Positions 1 to 10,080 of a stretch of 45,339 nucleotides of DNA are shown here, piece by piece. Origin of the DNA: Synergistaceae bacterium (GTDB taxonomy: Bacteria > Synergistota > Synergistia > Synergistales > Aminobacteriaceae). Position 1 is the stretch's first letter. Each line of letters begins with the position of its first letter. Both the position numbers and the translations under genes were made by a program. Under the pieces are notes generated by a model. It did no database searches and was not told the DNA's origin. It saw only the letters and a list, made by a program, of their open reading frames with translations. Where the stretch lies: NCBI GenBank assembly GCA_017439345.1, contig JAFSJJ010000002.1, forward strand, positions 1 to 45,339. The letters are read 5' to 3'.

Positions 1-1
1 A

Positions 2-658
2 GTTTATGACCGCGAAATAGAGAGTCTTGCAGGAATGGAACACTTTACGGCTTTGCAGGAGCTTTACTGTTACGGCAACAAGATTAATGCTCTTAATTTG
101 AGTCGAAATCGTGAACTTCTCTTGCTTGAGTGCGACAACAATACAATCACTAGACTTGATGTAAGCATGAATGACAAGTTAATCAATCTTGAGTGCGAAA
201 TGAATAATATCACTGAGCTTGACTTATCGAATAACGCAAATATCAGCTACATGAAGTGTTACGGCCAGACTAGAACCGGACTCGTGTCTTCACATGATAA
301 GAGCGGCAGCACTTACACTGTTAATCTTGGCCAATACGTCAGCGATTTCACTAGAGTATCAAGCGTTAGTGCTTACGATGGGAACGGAGATATTATTAAC
401 AACGTATCATTTGACTATGAAACAGGAATTGCTTCAATGAGTTCGAGTCCTTCAAAGCTGAGATATATTTATGATATTAATTACGTAAATGATTCAGAAC
501 TTTCTATGGACGTTACTATAACGGGGACTGCAATGACTCAGAATAATACTTCTAAGAAAACTGACAGCATTGGCGGAAGTTCAAGGGGCTGCAATTTTGG
601 AGTCAGTGCCTTTGCTTTGAGTGCCCTCTCATTGCTGCTCTTAATGCGCAGGAAATAA
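2..658 (+). CDS. LRR surface protein with Synergist-CTERM signal (5' end outside window)
   Basis: The frame is open to the left edge, so this is the C-terminal part of a longer protein; the first internal Met is at 35. The first ~80 residues carry short leucine-rich repeats with Asn/Cys ladders (LECDNNTITRLDVSMND and similar). A beta-rich segment follows (SVSAYDGNGDI), then a Ser/Gly stretch with one Cys (GGSSRGCNFG), a hydrophobic helix and a terminal MRRK. That ending matches the Synergist-CTERM sorting signal, so a cell-surface location is inferred. The last ~110 residues resemble the end of the large protein at 29283-32565, so the two are paralogues in their anchor modules. A terminator follows at 680. 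Function beyond surface display cannot be read. Confidence 0.85.
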   Translation, partial: VYDREIESLAGMEHFTALQELYCYGNKINALNLSRNRELLLLECDNNTITRLDVSMNDKLINLECEMNNITELDLSNNANISYMKCYGQTRTGLVSSHDKSGSTYTVNLGQYVSDFTRVSSVSAYDGNGDIINNVSFDYETGIASMSSSPSKLRYIYDINYVNDSELSMDVTITGTAMTQNNTSKKTDSIGGSSRGCNFGVSAFALSALSLLLLMRRK

Positions 659-679
659 TTTATCGTTCGTTGTATATGC

Positions 680-719
680 TTCCCTGTCTTGAGTTTATTC
701 GGGGCGGGGAAATTTTTTT
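680..719 (+). terminator. Rho-independent terminator after the LRR gene
   Basis: TTCCCTGTC pairs with GGCGGGGAA (nine pairs including G-T) around a short loop and is followed by a run of seven T. It lies 22 bases after the stop of the surface-protein gene. Confidence 0.75.
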
Positions 720-790
720 ACACGTATCATGAAGTCTTGCATTGAGCGTGAAAGATAAAACTTTTTGTATTAGTAAATGTATTAGTAATG

Positions 791-812
791 AGTCCCCCTT
801 AAGGTCCGGGGG
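791..812. terminator. GC-rich hairpin between convergent genes
   Basis: TCCCCC and GGGGGA form a stem around a seven-to-eight-base loop between two convergent genes. The plus side is followed by T-rich sequence that runs into the next stop codon. It may serve either strand; the T tract is imperfect. Confidence 0.4.
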
Positions 813-818
813 ATTTAT

Positions 819-1601
819 TTATTTCTTCTTGATGATTCTACTTCGCGGGATATTCGTACCGGGATGATTCCTGCCTGAAGAGTTCTTCTCTGTGTGTTCA
901 AATAACTTCTTCATCGAGGCCTTAATAATATTCTCGACTACTTCAATAGCCGGGCCTCCCTGATATTCATGATAGATATTATACGACACTGCAGCAACAT
1001 AATCATCATTAGGGTACTCGGTGAGATATAAAGCAGGATCGCAAATCGTCTCAAGATACGTAACATCATGAGCAGGAATTATTTCAGTCTTCTCTTCGGG
1101 AATGCGTATAACTTCAATTATTCTGCCGTGACGGTCGCGCTTCTCGATCTCTCTGTATTCCGTGTAAGTCCTGACGCTTTCGGGAACATGTTCGGTCTTG
1201 AAGCCCTGAGAGACTCTAACATGAACAAAGACGTTATAGCCCATCTCTAAGGCCCGCTTATAAAAAATTTGTTCGTTCCAGTCGTTATTGTCGCCGTAGA
1301 TAAAGCTCATGTCTTCTGCAACTTCGTCAAAGCTCTTGATAATAATAGTCGTTCGTCTCTTGAAAGCTGACCTGATTCCTTCTTTTGCCCACTCGTTAAG
1401 TTCGCTCTCTTGATGTCTTGAAGGCTTGAGTCTGTTTCGGGTCGCCTTGAGTTCTGATTCAACCGGCATGATGAGAATTTTATTGACTGAATTAAAATCA
1501 AATTTGGGATCCTGCCACACTTGAACGTCATTTGCAAAAGCTGCATTAAGAGTCAGAGTCATGAACACAGCTAACGTGATTATATATTTCTTGAGTCTCA
1601 T
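819..1601 (-). CDS. Secreted protein of unknown function
   Basis: The 260-residue protein begins with a classic signal peptide (MRLKKYIITLAVFMTLTLNA, cleavage near AFA-ND), so export is likely. No lipobox Cys is seen. The mature part opens with a segment like NKILIMPVESEL, which recalls small outer-membrane or periplasmic proteins that start with a beta strand. It continues with mixed alpha/beta sequence and ends in a basic tail (SRIIKKK). I do not recognise the family; resemblance to DUF4136-type secreted proteins is only an impression. The start is preceded by a purine-rich GGGAGGCGG ribosome binding site. It is transcribed divergently from the TMEM43-like gene, with about 115 AT-rich bases between them that must hold both promoters. 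Confidence 0.75.
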   Translation of the reverse strand: MRLKKYIITLAVFMTLTLNAAFANDVQVWQDPKFDFNSVNKILIMPVESELKATRNRLKPSRHQESELNEWAKEGIRSAFKRRTTIIIKSFDEVAEDMSFIYGDNNDWNEQIFYKRALEMGYNVFVHVRVSQGFKTEHVPESVRTYTEYREIEKRDRHGRIIEVIRIPEEKTEIIPAHDVTYLETICDPALYLTEYPNDDYVAAVSYNIYHEYQGGPAIEVVENIIKASMKKLFEHTEKNSSGRNHPGTNIPRSRIIKKK

Positions 1602-1715
1602 AATAATAAACCGCCTCCCTAAAATTTACACGCATTATAGAATATAATTATAAAAATTTTTTGTGTGAGATTTATTTCTCAAGTCAATTTCAGAAAGGAA
1701 TGATGATTCTCAAAA

Positions 1716-2891
1716 ATGGCTTACACAGAAACTACTACAACGAGCTGGACGAGTCGTCTGGGTTCGTCTTTCAAAGGCATAGTCGGGGGCTTCGTGTTAA
1801 TTACTCTTGGAACGTGCTTACTATGGTGGAACGAGGGCAGGACTTTCAAGACAGCAGGCGCAATCGGTGAGGCGGAACTCGTAACTCAGGCAGTGAATGA
1901 CATCACTAAACTTGACTCATCACTTGAAGGCAAAGTTATTCACGCTGTAGGACGTGCAGAGACTCAGGAGACTTTGCGCGATCCAATTTTCGGAGTCGAG
2001 GCAAACGCATTAAGCATAAGGCGCAAGGTTGAATATTTCCAATGGAGAGAACACTCACGCTCAGAGACACGCAAGAAGCTCGGAGGCGGTGAAGAGACCA
2101 TTACAACTTACACTTACGATACAGGCTGGGTGCCGGAACCTGTTAATTCTGACATGTTCAGAGATCCTGACTATAAAGGACGCAATAAAGTTCTCGCTGA
2201 GTTCAAAGACGAGAGACTCTGGGCAAAAGATATAACGTTCGGTGCGTACAAGCTCCCTGATTTCCTGGCTCACTCAATCGGAGGAGAGACTCAGCTCAAC
2301 GCAGGCAGAATCGATGCAAGCTCAATATCGAGTCATATCAATGCACCTGAAGGCAGTTACGCAGGCCAGCTTATCAACGGCGACGAGACAACTATTTATA
2401 TCGGCAGGAATCCAGGAAGTCCAGAAGTCGGCGATGTCAGAATAACTTTCTTCCAGATTCCTCCCGCTGAAGTATCGATAATTGCTCAGGTTACGGGAAA
2501 CACTTTCAAGGCGTTCACAGCTTCAAACGGTTACACATTCAGCAGTCTTGAAATGGGCAGAGTCGACACGGCCGAGATGTTCAAAGATGCGCGCTCAAGC
2601 AATAATATAATGGCATGGGTATTGCGAGTCGTGGGCATTATAATTGTCGTCTGGGGCTTGAAGACTATATTAGCTCCGTTGTCAGTTCTTGCGGACGTTA
2701 TTCCGATTTTGGGAACGATTGTAGGAGCAGGCACAGGCTTTGTATCATGGGTTCTGGGTCTAGCATGGTCGTTGATAGTGATTGCGGTCGCTTGGGTCAG
2801 ATTCAGGCCGTTAATAGCAGGGTGCTTAATCGCAGCTGCAGTTGTGTTAATGCTCTTGCCGTTATTCAAGGGTAAGAAGGCTTCAGCGTAA
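1716..2891 (+). CDS. TMEM43 family membrane protein
   Basis: The 391-residue protein has a membrane segment at about residues 22-38 (IVGGFVLITLGTCLLWW followed by NEGR), a large soluble middle region, and three hydrophobic segments in the last ~100 residues. The early segment with WWNEGR and the middle block with WFQ/EYFQWREHSRSET and W-x-PVNSDMF match the TMEM43 family, whose bacterial members have no firmly assigned role. The best purine box (AAAGGA near 1694) is about 16 bases from this ATG and closer to an out-of-frame ATG near 1700. The N-terminus nevertheless reads naturally from 1716 (MAYTETTTTSW). Two LprI-like genes follow on the same strand and may be cotranscribed. Confidence 0.85.
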   Translation: MAYTETTTTSWTSRLGSSFKGIVGGFVLITLGTCLLWWNEGRTFKTAGAIGEAELVTQAVNDITKLDSSLEGKVIHAVGRAETQETLRDPIFGVEANALSIRRKVEYFQWREHSRSETRKKLGGGEETITTYTYDTGWVPEPVNSDMFRDPDYKGRNKVLAEFKDERLWAKDITFGAYKLPDFLAHSIGGETQLNAGRIDASSISSHINAPEGSYAGQLINGDETTIYIGRNPGSPEVGDVRITFFQIPPAEVSIIAQVTGNTFKAFTASNGYTFSSLEMGRVDTAEMFKDARSSNNIMAWVLRVVGIIIVVWGLKTILAPLSVLADVIPILGTIVGAGTGFVSWVLGLAWSLIVIAVAWVRFRPLIAGCLIAAAVVLMLLPLFKGKKASA

Positions 2892-2924
2892 AATAAAAAT
2901 TTATTAACAGGAGGACTTTATATC

Positions 2925-3260
2925 ATGAAAAAATTTTGTTCAGCATTATTATTAGTCGCAATTCTTTGCACATCAGCATTTGCCCTGAGTGATAAGGAAT
3001 ACGGGGCACTCTTGAGAAACAGCACGGAATTTTACGAGGCAGATCAAGAGCTTAATCAGGTTTGGAACGAACTCAAAGACGAGTTATCGGCCAGACAGTT
3101 CGCAAGGGTCAAGAAGGATCAATCAGAATGGATCAAGAACGGACGCGACTCTTATGCAAAACGAATGATGAGAAAAGAAGGTTACTCGAAAGCAGAAGCC
3201 TACACAGCAGCTACACGGGTAAGAGCAAGATATTTACGCGAAAAATATTTAGATTACTAA
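2925..3260 (+). CDS. LprI-like secreted protein (short paralogue)
   Basis: A 111-residue protein with a signal peptide (MKKFCSALLLVAILCTSAFA). The remaining ~90 residues are helical and charged, with the pattern of the lysozyme-inhibitor LprI N-terminal domain (formerly DUF1311): a paired-helix core, the QSEWIKNGRDSYAKR segment, and AYTAATRVRARYLREKYL at the end. The family includes secreted lysozyme inhibitors, but many members have no tested function. The ribosome site AGGAGG lies eight bases before the ATG. It sits 33 bases after the TMEM43-like gene and 28 bases before a longer paralogue, so an operon and a local duplication are likely. Confidence 0.75.
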   Translation: MKKFCSALLLVAILCTSAFALSDKEYGALLRNSTEFYEADQELNQVWNELKDELSARQFARVKKDQSEWIKNGRDSYAKRMMRKEGYSKAEAYTAATRVRARYLREKYLDY

Positions 3261-3288
3261 TTTAATTTAGGAGATTTATTAATTTATC

Positions 3289-4095
3289 ATGAAAAGATTT
3301 TATCTCGCAGTACTCTTAGTGTTAGCTCTTTGCAGTTCAGCATTTGCCCTGAGCGATAAAGATTACTTGAGACTCAAGCGCAATAATAAAAACTTTGCCC
3401 GTGCAGACGCAGAATTGACGGAAGTATACGAGTCTATAAAAGATAACTTGTCAGCCGGCAGGTTTGAACGCGTTAAACGTGAACAGAGAAACTGGATACG
3501 CACAGGCCGTGACGCATTTGCTAAGAGAAGAATGAGAGAAGGGGACTCGAAAGCCGAAGCCTACACAGCAGCGACACTTGCAAGAGCTCAGGAACTTAGA
3601 GAACGCTATCTCATTGATGATAACGGTGACGAAGAGCCGGAAGAGAATCCAATCGCAAGGAATAATCAGAGAGTCAGAATCCCTGACACTAACCCGGAGC
3701 CAAGACCCGAGCCTGAATACGAACCCGAAACTCCCTCGCGTCATGATTCAGACTCAAGGCCAAGAAGAGCAGGCATCTCAGTAGAAGACATTCAAGGCAT
3801 CTACAAGAACCACGCAGGCACTGTCATGAAAATTGCGTACTTAGGCGAAACTGATGAAAACGAAGTCCAAGTCAGCTTTGAGTCTTATTCCGGAGACTCT
3901 CCAGAGAAATGGGATTCACGCGGAGTCTTTGACGGGGCTAAAATCGAACTTGACACAGAGGACAACGGCCAGGCAGCATTAACTTTCGAGAACAGCACTA
4001 CGGTCAATGTGAAAGTTGATGATGACTTCAGGGATAACGGATTATTCACTGAGGAAGCAGCCAAGACTATCGGAGGGACGTATTACAAGCAGTAG
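3289..4095 (+). CDS. LprI-like secreted protein with C-terminal extension
   Basis: The first ~105 residues repeat the architecture of the gene just upstream: signal peptide ending SSAFA, then LSDKDYLRLKRNNKNF, QRNWIRTGRDAFAKR and AYTAATLARAQELRERYL. This points to tandem duplication. A low-complexity Glu/Pro/Arg linker follows at about 110-160 (PEPRPEPEYEPE). The last ~110 residues (SVEDIQGIYKNHAGTVMKI and on) look like a small beta-rich domain. Length is 268 residues. It is probably cotranscribed with its neighbour and secreted or periplasmic. The role of the extra domain is unknown. Confidence 0.75.
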   Translation: MKRFYLAVLLVLALCSSAFALSDKDYLRLKRNNKNFARADAELTEVYESIKDNLSAGRFERVKREQRNWIRTGRDAFAKRRMREGDSKAEAYTAATLARAQELRERYLIDDNGDEEPEENPIARNNQRVRIPDTNPEPRPEPEYEPETPSRHDSDSRPRRAGISVEDIQGIYKNHAGTVMKIAYLGETDENEVQVSFESYSGDSPEKWDSRGVFDGAKIELDTEDNGQAALTFENSTTVNVKVDDDFRDNGLFTEEAAKTIGGTYYKQ

Positions 4096-4179
4096 GATTC
4101 GTGATAGAATTATTATCAACAGGGGAAGCGAAGGGAGTTTGCTGAACCCCTGAACAAAGACGTTAATTACACCCGAAAG

Positions 4180-4320
4180 TTACCGGGTAAACCATTCTAT
4201 AAGTAACAAAATGGTCTTAACGACCCCAAATAAGGCAGCGGCGAGTTTATCAATCCAGGGGAGGATCGAATGCCGCTGTTTCTTTTTAGGTCGCTTTCTG
4301 GTCGTAGTAACACGCGCCAT
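4180..4320 (-). CDS. Small basic membrane-anchored ORF (46 aa)
   Basis: Short minus-strand frame starting MARVTTTRKRPKKKQRHS, then a hydrophobic C-terminal helix (LAAALFGVVKTILLLIEW). The ATG is preceded by GAGGTGAA at a good distance. It is the only sensible coding unit in the 350 bases between the LprI paralogue and the FAD oxidoreductase. Its strongly basic start and tail-anchor-like end suggest a membrane microprotein, with cytoplasmic basic residues. I do not recognise a family. Its 5' region (4321-4400) is GC-rich and may fold. The stop is followed by ACCCGG/CCGGGT-like and AGGGG/CCCCT inverted repeats that could end transcription. Confidence 0.45.
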   Translation of the reverse strand: MARVTTTRKRPKKKQRHSILPWIDKLAAALFGVVKTILLLIEWFTR

Positions 4321-4453
4321 CGAGTTCACCTCAATTCCGCAGGGCTGCTCCCCGTTTGGCCGACGATCCTCTGCACTCGTCCGGGTCTCCCTCTGAAATA
4401 TATTATAACAAGATATAATTATTATTATTTCGCTCATGGAGGGACATTCACAC

Positions 4454-6400
4454 ATGAAAAAATTTTTAGCGTCATTAATAATATTTCTCTCGTTTCAAGC
4501 CTCAGAGTCTCTTGCTGTTCAATCAGCTTATGACATCATTATTGCAGGAGCAGGAACAGGGGGAATCAGTGCAGCTATTCAGGCCTCAAGAATGGGTGCA
4601 GAAGTTCTCGTTATCGAGCCTACTAACATGATCGGAGGCCAGGCAACGGCAGCAGGGGTTAGCACTATGGACGATCTTAGCAATCAGATGAGCGGACTCT
4701 ATGCAGAGTTTATTAACAGGGTCGAAGAGTATTACTCACAGCGTGGCAAATCAACGGGAACTTGTTACTGGAACGTTATTTACAAAGCATTTGAGCCTTC
4801 AGTAGGTGCAAAGATTCTCTCTGACATGGCACGAGGTGAAGACGCTCCGGACATTTTATATAACTCGCGTATAACAGGAGTCCAGACCGAGAAAATAATT
4901 GCTGTTGACGCTGATGACGTGAACGAAAATATTTGCGTTAAGGGCGTTATAGTTCAGACACCTGAAGGGAAATTAAATATTCCGTGCAAGATATTAATAG
5001 ATGCTACAGAATACGGCGATATAATCCCAATGACGGGCGCGCTTTACCGAGTCGGCAATTCTTTATCTGATAATATGAATCTTGACTCGCTGATTCAAGA
5101 TATTACATGGACAGCAGTAATTCGCAAATATCCTGATGGAATCCCTGCAAGATTGAGACCCCTGAAGCCTTTACCAGGCTACGACATGGCAAAATATAAT
5201 TACGAAAGCTACGTAACTCCCAACGGCGCAGACTTCACAGGAACTTATCCCGTGAAATTACCAGTGAATTTTATCTCTCATAATGCTTATAGAGGGCTGC
5301 CTGATTCGTTTTTACCAGGAAATTATGACTCCGAGCCTGAGAACTGGAAATTAATAACTAAGTCAAGCGTCAACTGGGGCAATGATTACCCCGGCCAATA
5401 CAAATGGCGCAATAAATACGGTCTCCCTGTGAGCTATCTTGAAGATATGAATTTACGTGAACGAGTCGAACGCGATGCATTAATAAAGACTCTTCACTTT
5501 ATATATTACATTCAGAACGAGCTTCACGAGTCCTGGAGCATTGACGAGGACGAATATAATTATCTTCCTGAAGCCGCTAAAGACTTACCCAAAGAGTGGC
5601 AGGAAATCGCTAAACACATGCCGCCCGTTCCATATATACGCGAGTCAAGAAGGATAGTAGCTGCTCACACTCTGACTTCAACTGAGCTTTATAATAACTC
5701 CTTGAGCTATCATGATAATAATAGAAATCGCGAAATCAATAACTCAATTGCTATAGGCCGCTATATTCTTGATCTGCATCACTTAGAGTCAGACTCAGAG
5801 CTTGAGCAGGACTTAGGCGAGAAGGCAGAATATATGGAGTCTCATAAACCGGCAGGAAATTTTCAAGTCCCGTTAGATATATTAATTCCTGATAAAGTAG
5901 ATGGATTTATTGCAGCCGAGAAAAATTTATCAATGACAAGATTAGCTTCAGGTGCATTGAGACTCCAGCCTATTACAATGATGACAGGACAGGCAGCAGG
6001 AGCACTCGCAGCACTTGCAGTTAAGAGCGAACTTCAGCCCAGAGCCGTTAAAGCAATTCGAGTCCAGAAGGCATTGCTTGACTCAGGAGTGAATCTTTCA
6101 CTTTGCGAATATTCGGACGTTCCCAAGAGTCATAAATATAATGCAAGTATCCAGTTAATGAATCTCTATGACCTGATTCAACCCGAAGAGTACCCGGACT
6201 TGACATCAGGAGATATTAGCGTTAAAGGCAGGTTCGGAGTCGATGAGCCTTTGACCTCTGAGCAGTCAGCAAAAATTATTGAGAGATTAAATGCAATCAC
6301 AGGACGCAAATTAACTGAAGTAAAAGAACTTGAAGAGACTGACGGATTAACTAAAGGCGAGGCAGCAGAGATAACAGCAAAGTTACTCGAACAGCTCTAA
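4454..6400 (+). CDS. Exported FAD-dependent oxidoreductase (FAD_oxidored family)
   Basis: The start is taken at 4454, not at the ATG at 4436, because GGAGG at 4439-4443 sits ten bases before the 4454 ATG and the protein then begins with a signal peptide (MKKFLASLIIFLSFQASESLA). Directly after this comes the Rossmann dinucleotide-binding motif (DIIIAGAGTGGISAAIQAS) with the acidic end of strand two (VIEP) and the IGGQAT motif. This arrangement is typical of the FAD_oxidored family. A C-terminal GALRLQPITMMTGQAAGALAA segment is the second FAD-contact region. A signal peptide on a flavoprotein is unusual elsewhere but common in anaerobes with periplasmic flavin reductases. The substrate is unknown. 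About 648 residues; ends before a strong terminator. Confidence 0.85.
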   Translation: MKKFLASLIIFLSFQASESLAVQSAYDIIIAGAGTGGISAAIQASRMGAEVLVIEPTNMIGGQATAAGVSTMDDLSNQMSGLYAEFINRVEEYYSQRGKSTGTCYWNVIYKAFEPSVGAKILSDMARGEDAPDILYNSRITGVQTEKIIAVDADDVNENICVKGVIVQTPEGKLNIPCKILIDATEYGDIIPMTGALYRVGNSLSDNMNLDSLIQDITWTAVIRKYPDGIPARLRPLKPLPGYDMAKYNYESYVTPNGADFTGTYPVKLPVNFISHNAYRGLPDSFLPGNYDSEPENWKLITKSSVNWGNDYPGQYKWRNKYGLPVSYLEDMNLRERVERDALIKTLHFIYYIQNELHESWSIDEDEYNYLPEAAKDLPKEWQEIAKHMPPVPYIRESRRIVAAHTLTSTELYNNSLSYHDNNRNREINNSIAIGRYILDLHHLESDSELEQDLGEKAEYMESHKPAGNFQVPLDILIPDKVDGFIAAEKNLSMTRLASGALRLQPITMMTGQAAGALAALAVKSELQPRAVKAIRVQKALLDSGVNLSLCEYSDVPKSHKYNASIQLMNLYDLIQPEEYPDLTSGDISVKGRFGVDEPLTSEQSAKIIERLNAITGRKLTEVKELEETDGLTKGEAAEITAKLLEQL

Positions 6401-6413
6401 ATATTATATTTAA

Positions 6414-6449
6414 CTCCCTTGTCATTAACGGCAGGGGAAATTTTTTTTT
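6414..6449 (+). terminator. Rho-independent terminator after the FAD oxidoreductase
   Basis: CCCTTG pairs with CAGGGG (one G-T pair) across a short loop and is followed by nine T. It insulates the heat-shock operon from the gene upstream. Confidence 0.8.
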
Positions 6450-6458
6450 ATTATCCTG

Positions 6459-6487
6459 TTGACAAATTCAAGACCCTCTGCTAATCT
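6459..6487 (+). promoter_or_regulatory. Sigma-A-type promoter of hrcA operon
   Basis: A perfect TTGACA (6459-6464), a 17-base spacer and TAATCT (6482-6487). The -35 is perfect and the -10 is weak (3/6), but position fits: transcription would start just before the CIRCE operator. Confidence 0.6.
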
Positions 6488-6506
6488 TATCGGCGTTTTA
6501 AAGCTA

Positions 6507-6533
6507 TTGGCACTCAGTGATATAGACTGCTAA
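6507..6533 (+). promoter_or_regulatory. CIRCE operator (HrcA binding site)
   Basis: TTGGCACTC, nine bases, GACTGCTAA. The CIRCE consensus is TTAGCACTC-N9-GAGTGCTAA, so each arm carries one mismatch. It lies 44 bases before hrcA and just downstream of the promoter, the usual place for HrcA to block transcription. Confidence 0.9.
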
Positions 6534-6576
6534 GACAAGAGAGCCATATAAAATATAATCAGGAGGTGAGTATTAA

Positions 6577-7587
6577 ATGACAGAACGGCAGTTAAGCATA
6601 ATCCTTGCAGTAGTGTACGAGTATATCAAGACCGGAGAGCCTGCCGGGTCGCGGACTATAGTCAAGAAATATATTCGGGGCTTGAGTCCTGCTACGATTC
6701 GCAACGAAATGGCAGATCTTGAAGAGATGGGTTATTTCTATCAGCCTCACGCATCATCAGGAAGACTCCCTACTGCGAGGGCGTATCGTGTTTATGTTGA
6801 TTCGGTAACGTCAAGGGCGCGCGCTCATTCACGCAATGAAGATATAAGACGCGAAATAATGGGCAGCCGCAGCGGTGTTGAAGATTTGCTGAACCACGTA
6901 ACTCACCTCATGGCGAGATTGACTAACTGTGTAGCTGTAGCAGCTGTTCCGACTCTAGATGACGCGGAGATACAACATATAGATTTAATACTTGTAGGAG
7001 GCAGCAACGTTCTTGCTTTAATAGTTCTCAAAGGGGGGCTAGTTCATCATTCGCAGTTTAACTTGCCTTATGACATAGAACCCAGTGCCCTTGAAGAGTT
7101 GAGCCGCAGAATTAACACAGTGGCCTGCGGTCATTCATGGAGTGAAGTCCGTGAAGCATTGTATAACTATGTGTTGAACGGTCTCGAGGAAGCAGAGACT
7201 TCATGCCGTGAAGCTATAAATCAAATCGATAATTTCTTGACAGGACAGAATTATAAATTTTTCTCAAGCGGTGCAAGCCATATATTAGCTCTGCCTCATT
7301 TTCAGACTCTATCAAGATTGCAGGCGGTCTTGAGCTTGCTTGAACAGGAGAAGCCCCTTGCAAGATTAATCGAGAAGTGCAGAAATAGTAAAGCGTTAAG
7401 AATTTCTCTAGGCGACGAGAACGAGACCGAAGGCATGGAAGATAACGCAATGATTTTGATACCGGCGAGGCTCAGACAGCAAAAAGCAGTGTTAGGACTT
7501 ATAGGGCCTCTTAGAATGGATTACGAGAAATCTATTAATGTCCTTGAGAGCGTTGCAGATGCTTTAGACGAAGAGTCAGGGAGGTGA
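6577..7587 (+). CDS. hrcA: Heat-inducible transcription repressor HrcA
   Basis: 336 residues, the usual length for HrcA. The N-terminal winged helix shows the family pattern: YIKTGEPAGSRTIVKKY, then SPATIRNEMADLEEMGY and QPHASSGRLPTARAYRVYVD. The middle and C-terminal regions follow the HrcA dimerisation and inserted domains, including a C-terminal VLGLIGPLRMDYEKSINVLE motif. It represses class I heat-shock genes by binding CIRCE, with GroE adjusting its activity in studied species. Here a CIRCE element lies upstream of its own gene, so it autoregulates this operon. The ribosome site AGGAGGTGA is strong. It is followed at once by grpE. Confidence 0.97.
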   Translation: MTERQLSIILAVVYEYIKTGEPAGSRTIVKKYIRGLSPATIRNEMADLEEMGYFYQPHASSGRLPTARAYRVYVDSVTSRARAHSRNEDIRREIMGSRSGVEDLLNHVTHLMARLTNCVAVAAVPTLDDAEIQHIDLILVGGSNVLALIVLKGGLVHHSQFNLPYDIEPSALEELSRRINTVACGHSWSEVREALYNYVLNGLEEAETSCREAINQIDNFLTGQNYKFFSSGASHILALPHFQTLSRLQAVLSLLEQEKPLARLIEKCRNSKALRISLGDENETEGMEDNAMILIPARLRQQKAVLGLIGPLRMDYEKSINVLESVADALDEESGR

Positions 7588-7592
7588 ACGAC

Positions 7593-8114
7593 TTGGACGA
7601 AGAATTAACGCAGACTCAGAACGAAGAGATTCAAGAAGAGAGTCCTGATTCAAATTCAAGTTCAGAGCTTGAAGAGAAAATAAAGAGTCTTGAACATGAT
7701 TTAGCGGTTGCAAGAGCAGATTTCTATAATTACAGACAGCGTGCAATCAAAGAACGTAACGAGACTCGAAAACGTGCCTCAGAAGATGTGATAATTGCTA
7801 TACTGCCGGTGCTTGATAATCTTGACAGGGCATTAGATGCAGCTCATCACGGAGACGCAAATAATATTTTGTCAGGAGTCGAAATGGTTCAGCGTCAGTT
7901 TATCAGCGTCCTTGAAGGTCTGGGAGTCAGCGCAATAAAATCACAGGGCGAAAAGTTTGATCCTGCTCTTCATGATGCTTCGGGTACTGAGTTAGTTAAT
8001 GATCCTGAATTAGAAGGCAAGGTCATTACAGAGAGATTAAAAGGTTACAGGACAAGTGAAAGAGTGTTAAGACCTTCACAAGTTACAGTAGGAAAGATAG
8101 ATAATAAACAATAG
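7593..8114 (+). CDS. grpE: Nucleotide exchange factor GrpE
   Basis: GrpE releases ADP from DnaK. The sequence has an acidic, disordered N-terminus, a long coiled-coil helix (LEEKIKSLEHDLAVARADFYNYRQR), and the C-terminal beta domain with GEKFDPALHDA and RTSERVLRPSQVTVGK. I place the start at the TTG at 7593: GGAGGTGA lies five bases before it, whereas the alternative GTG at 7584 would be inside that ribosome site. Either choice overlaps or abuts the end of hrcA, so translation is probably coupled. About 173 residues, slightly short but normal for GrpE. Confidence 0.95.
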   Translation: MDEELTQTQNEEIQEESPDSNSSSELEEKIKSLEHDLAVARADFYNYRQRAIKERNETRKRASEDVIIAILPVLDNLDRALDAAHHGDANNILSGVEMVQRQFISVLEGLGVSAIKSQGEKFDPALHDASGTELVNDPELEGKVITERLKGYRTSERVLRPSQVTVGKIDNKQ

Positions 8115-8135
8115 CTAATAAATTTGGAGGAATGA

Positions 8136-9971
<1,836 letters not shown>

Positions 9972-9995
9972 ACGATAAATCAGCAAATTATTATT

Positions 9996-10032
9996 ATTCC
10001 TGGTCTTGAATCACGAGGCCGGGAATTTTTTT
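9996..10032 (+). terminator. Rho-independent terminator of the hrcA-grpE-dnaK operon
   Basis: ATTCCTGGTCT pairs with AGGCCGGGAAT around a short loop, followed by a T7 run. This closes the heat-shock operon without dnaJ. Confidence 0.8.
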
Positions 10033-10080
10033 ATGTTGTAGAATATAGCAAAATTTCTCATGAAAGAACGTGAATATTAA

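Noticed and set aside
1661..1870. Small frame overlapping the TMEM43 gene start (has the better purine box)
   Set aside because: The product has no protein-like features and the TMEM43 frame reads cleanly from 1716.
4321..4400. Possible SRP-like RNA on the minus strand because of a GGGAGCAGCC-like run
   Set aside because: The conserved tetraloop and asymmetric loop could not be lined up and the ends do not pair.
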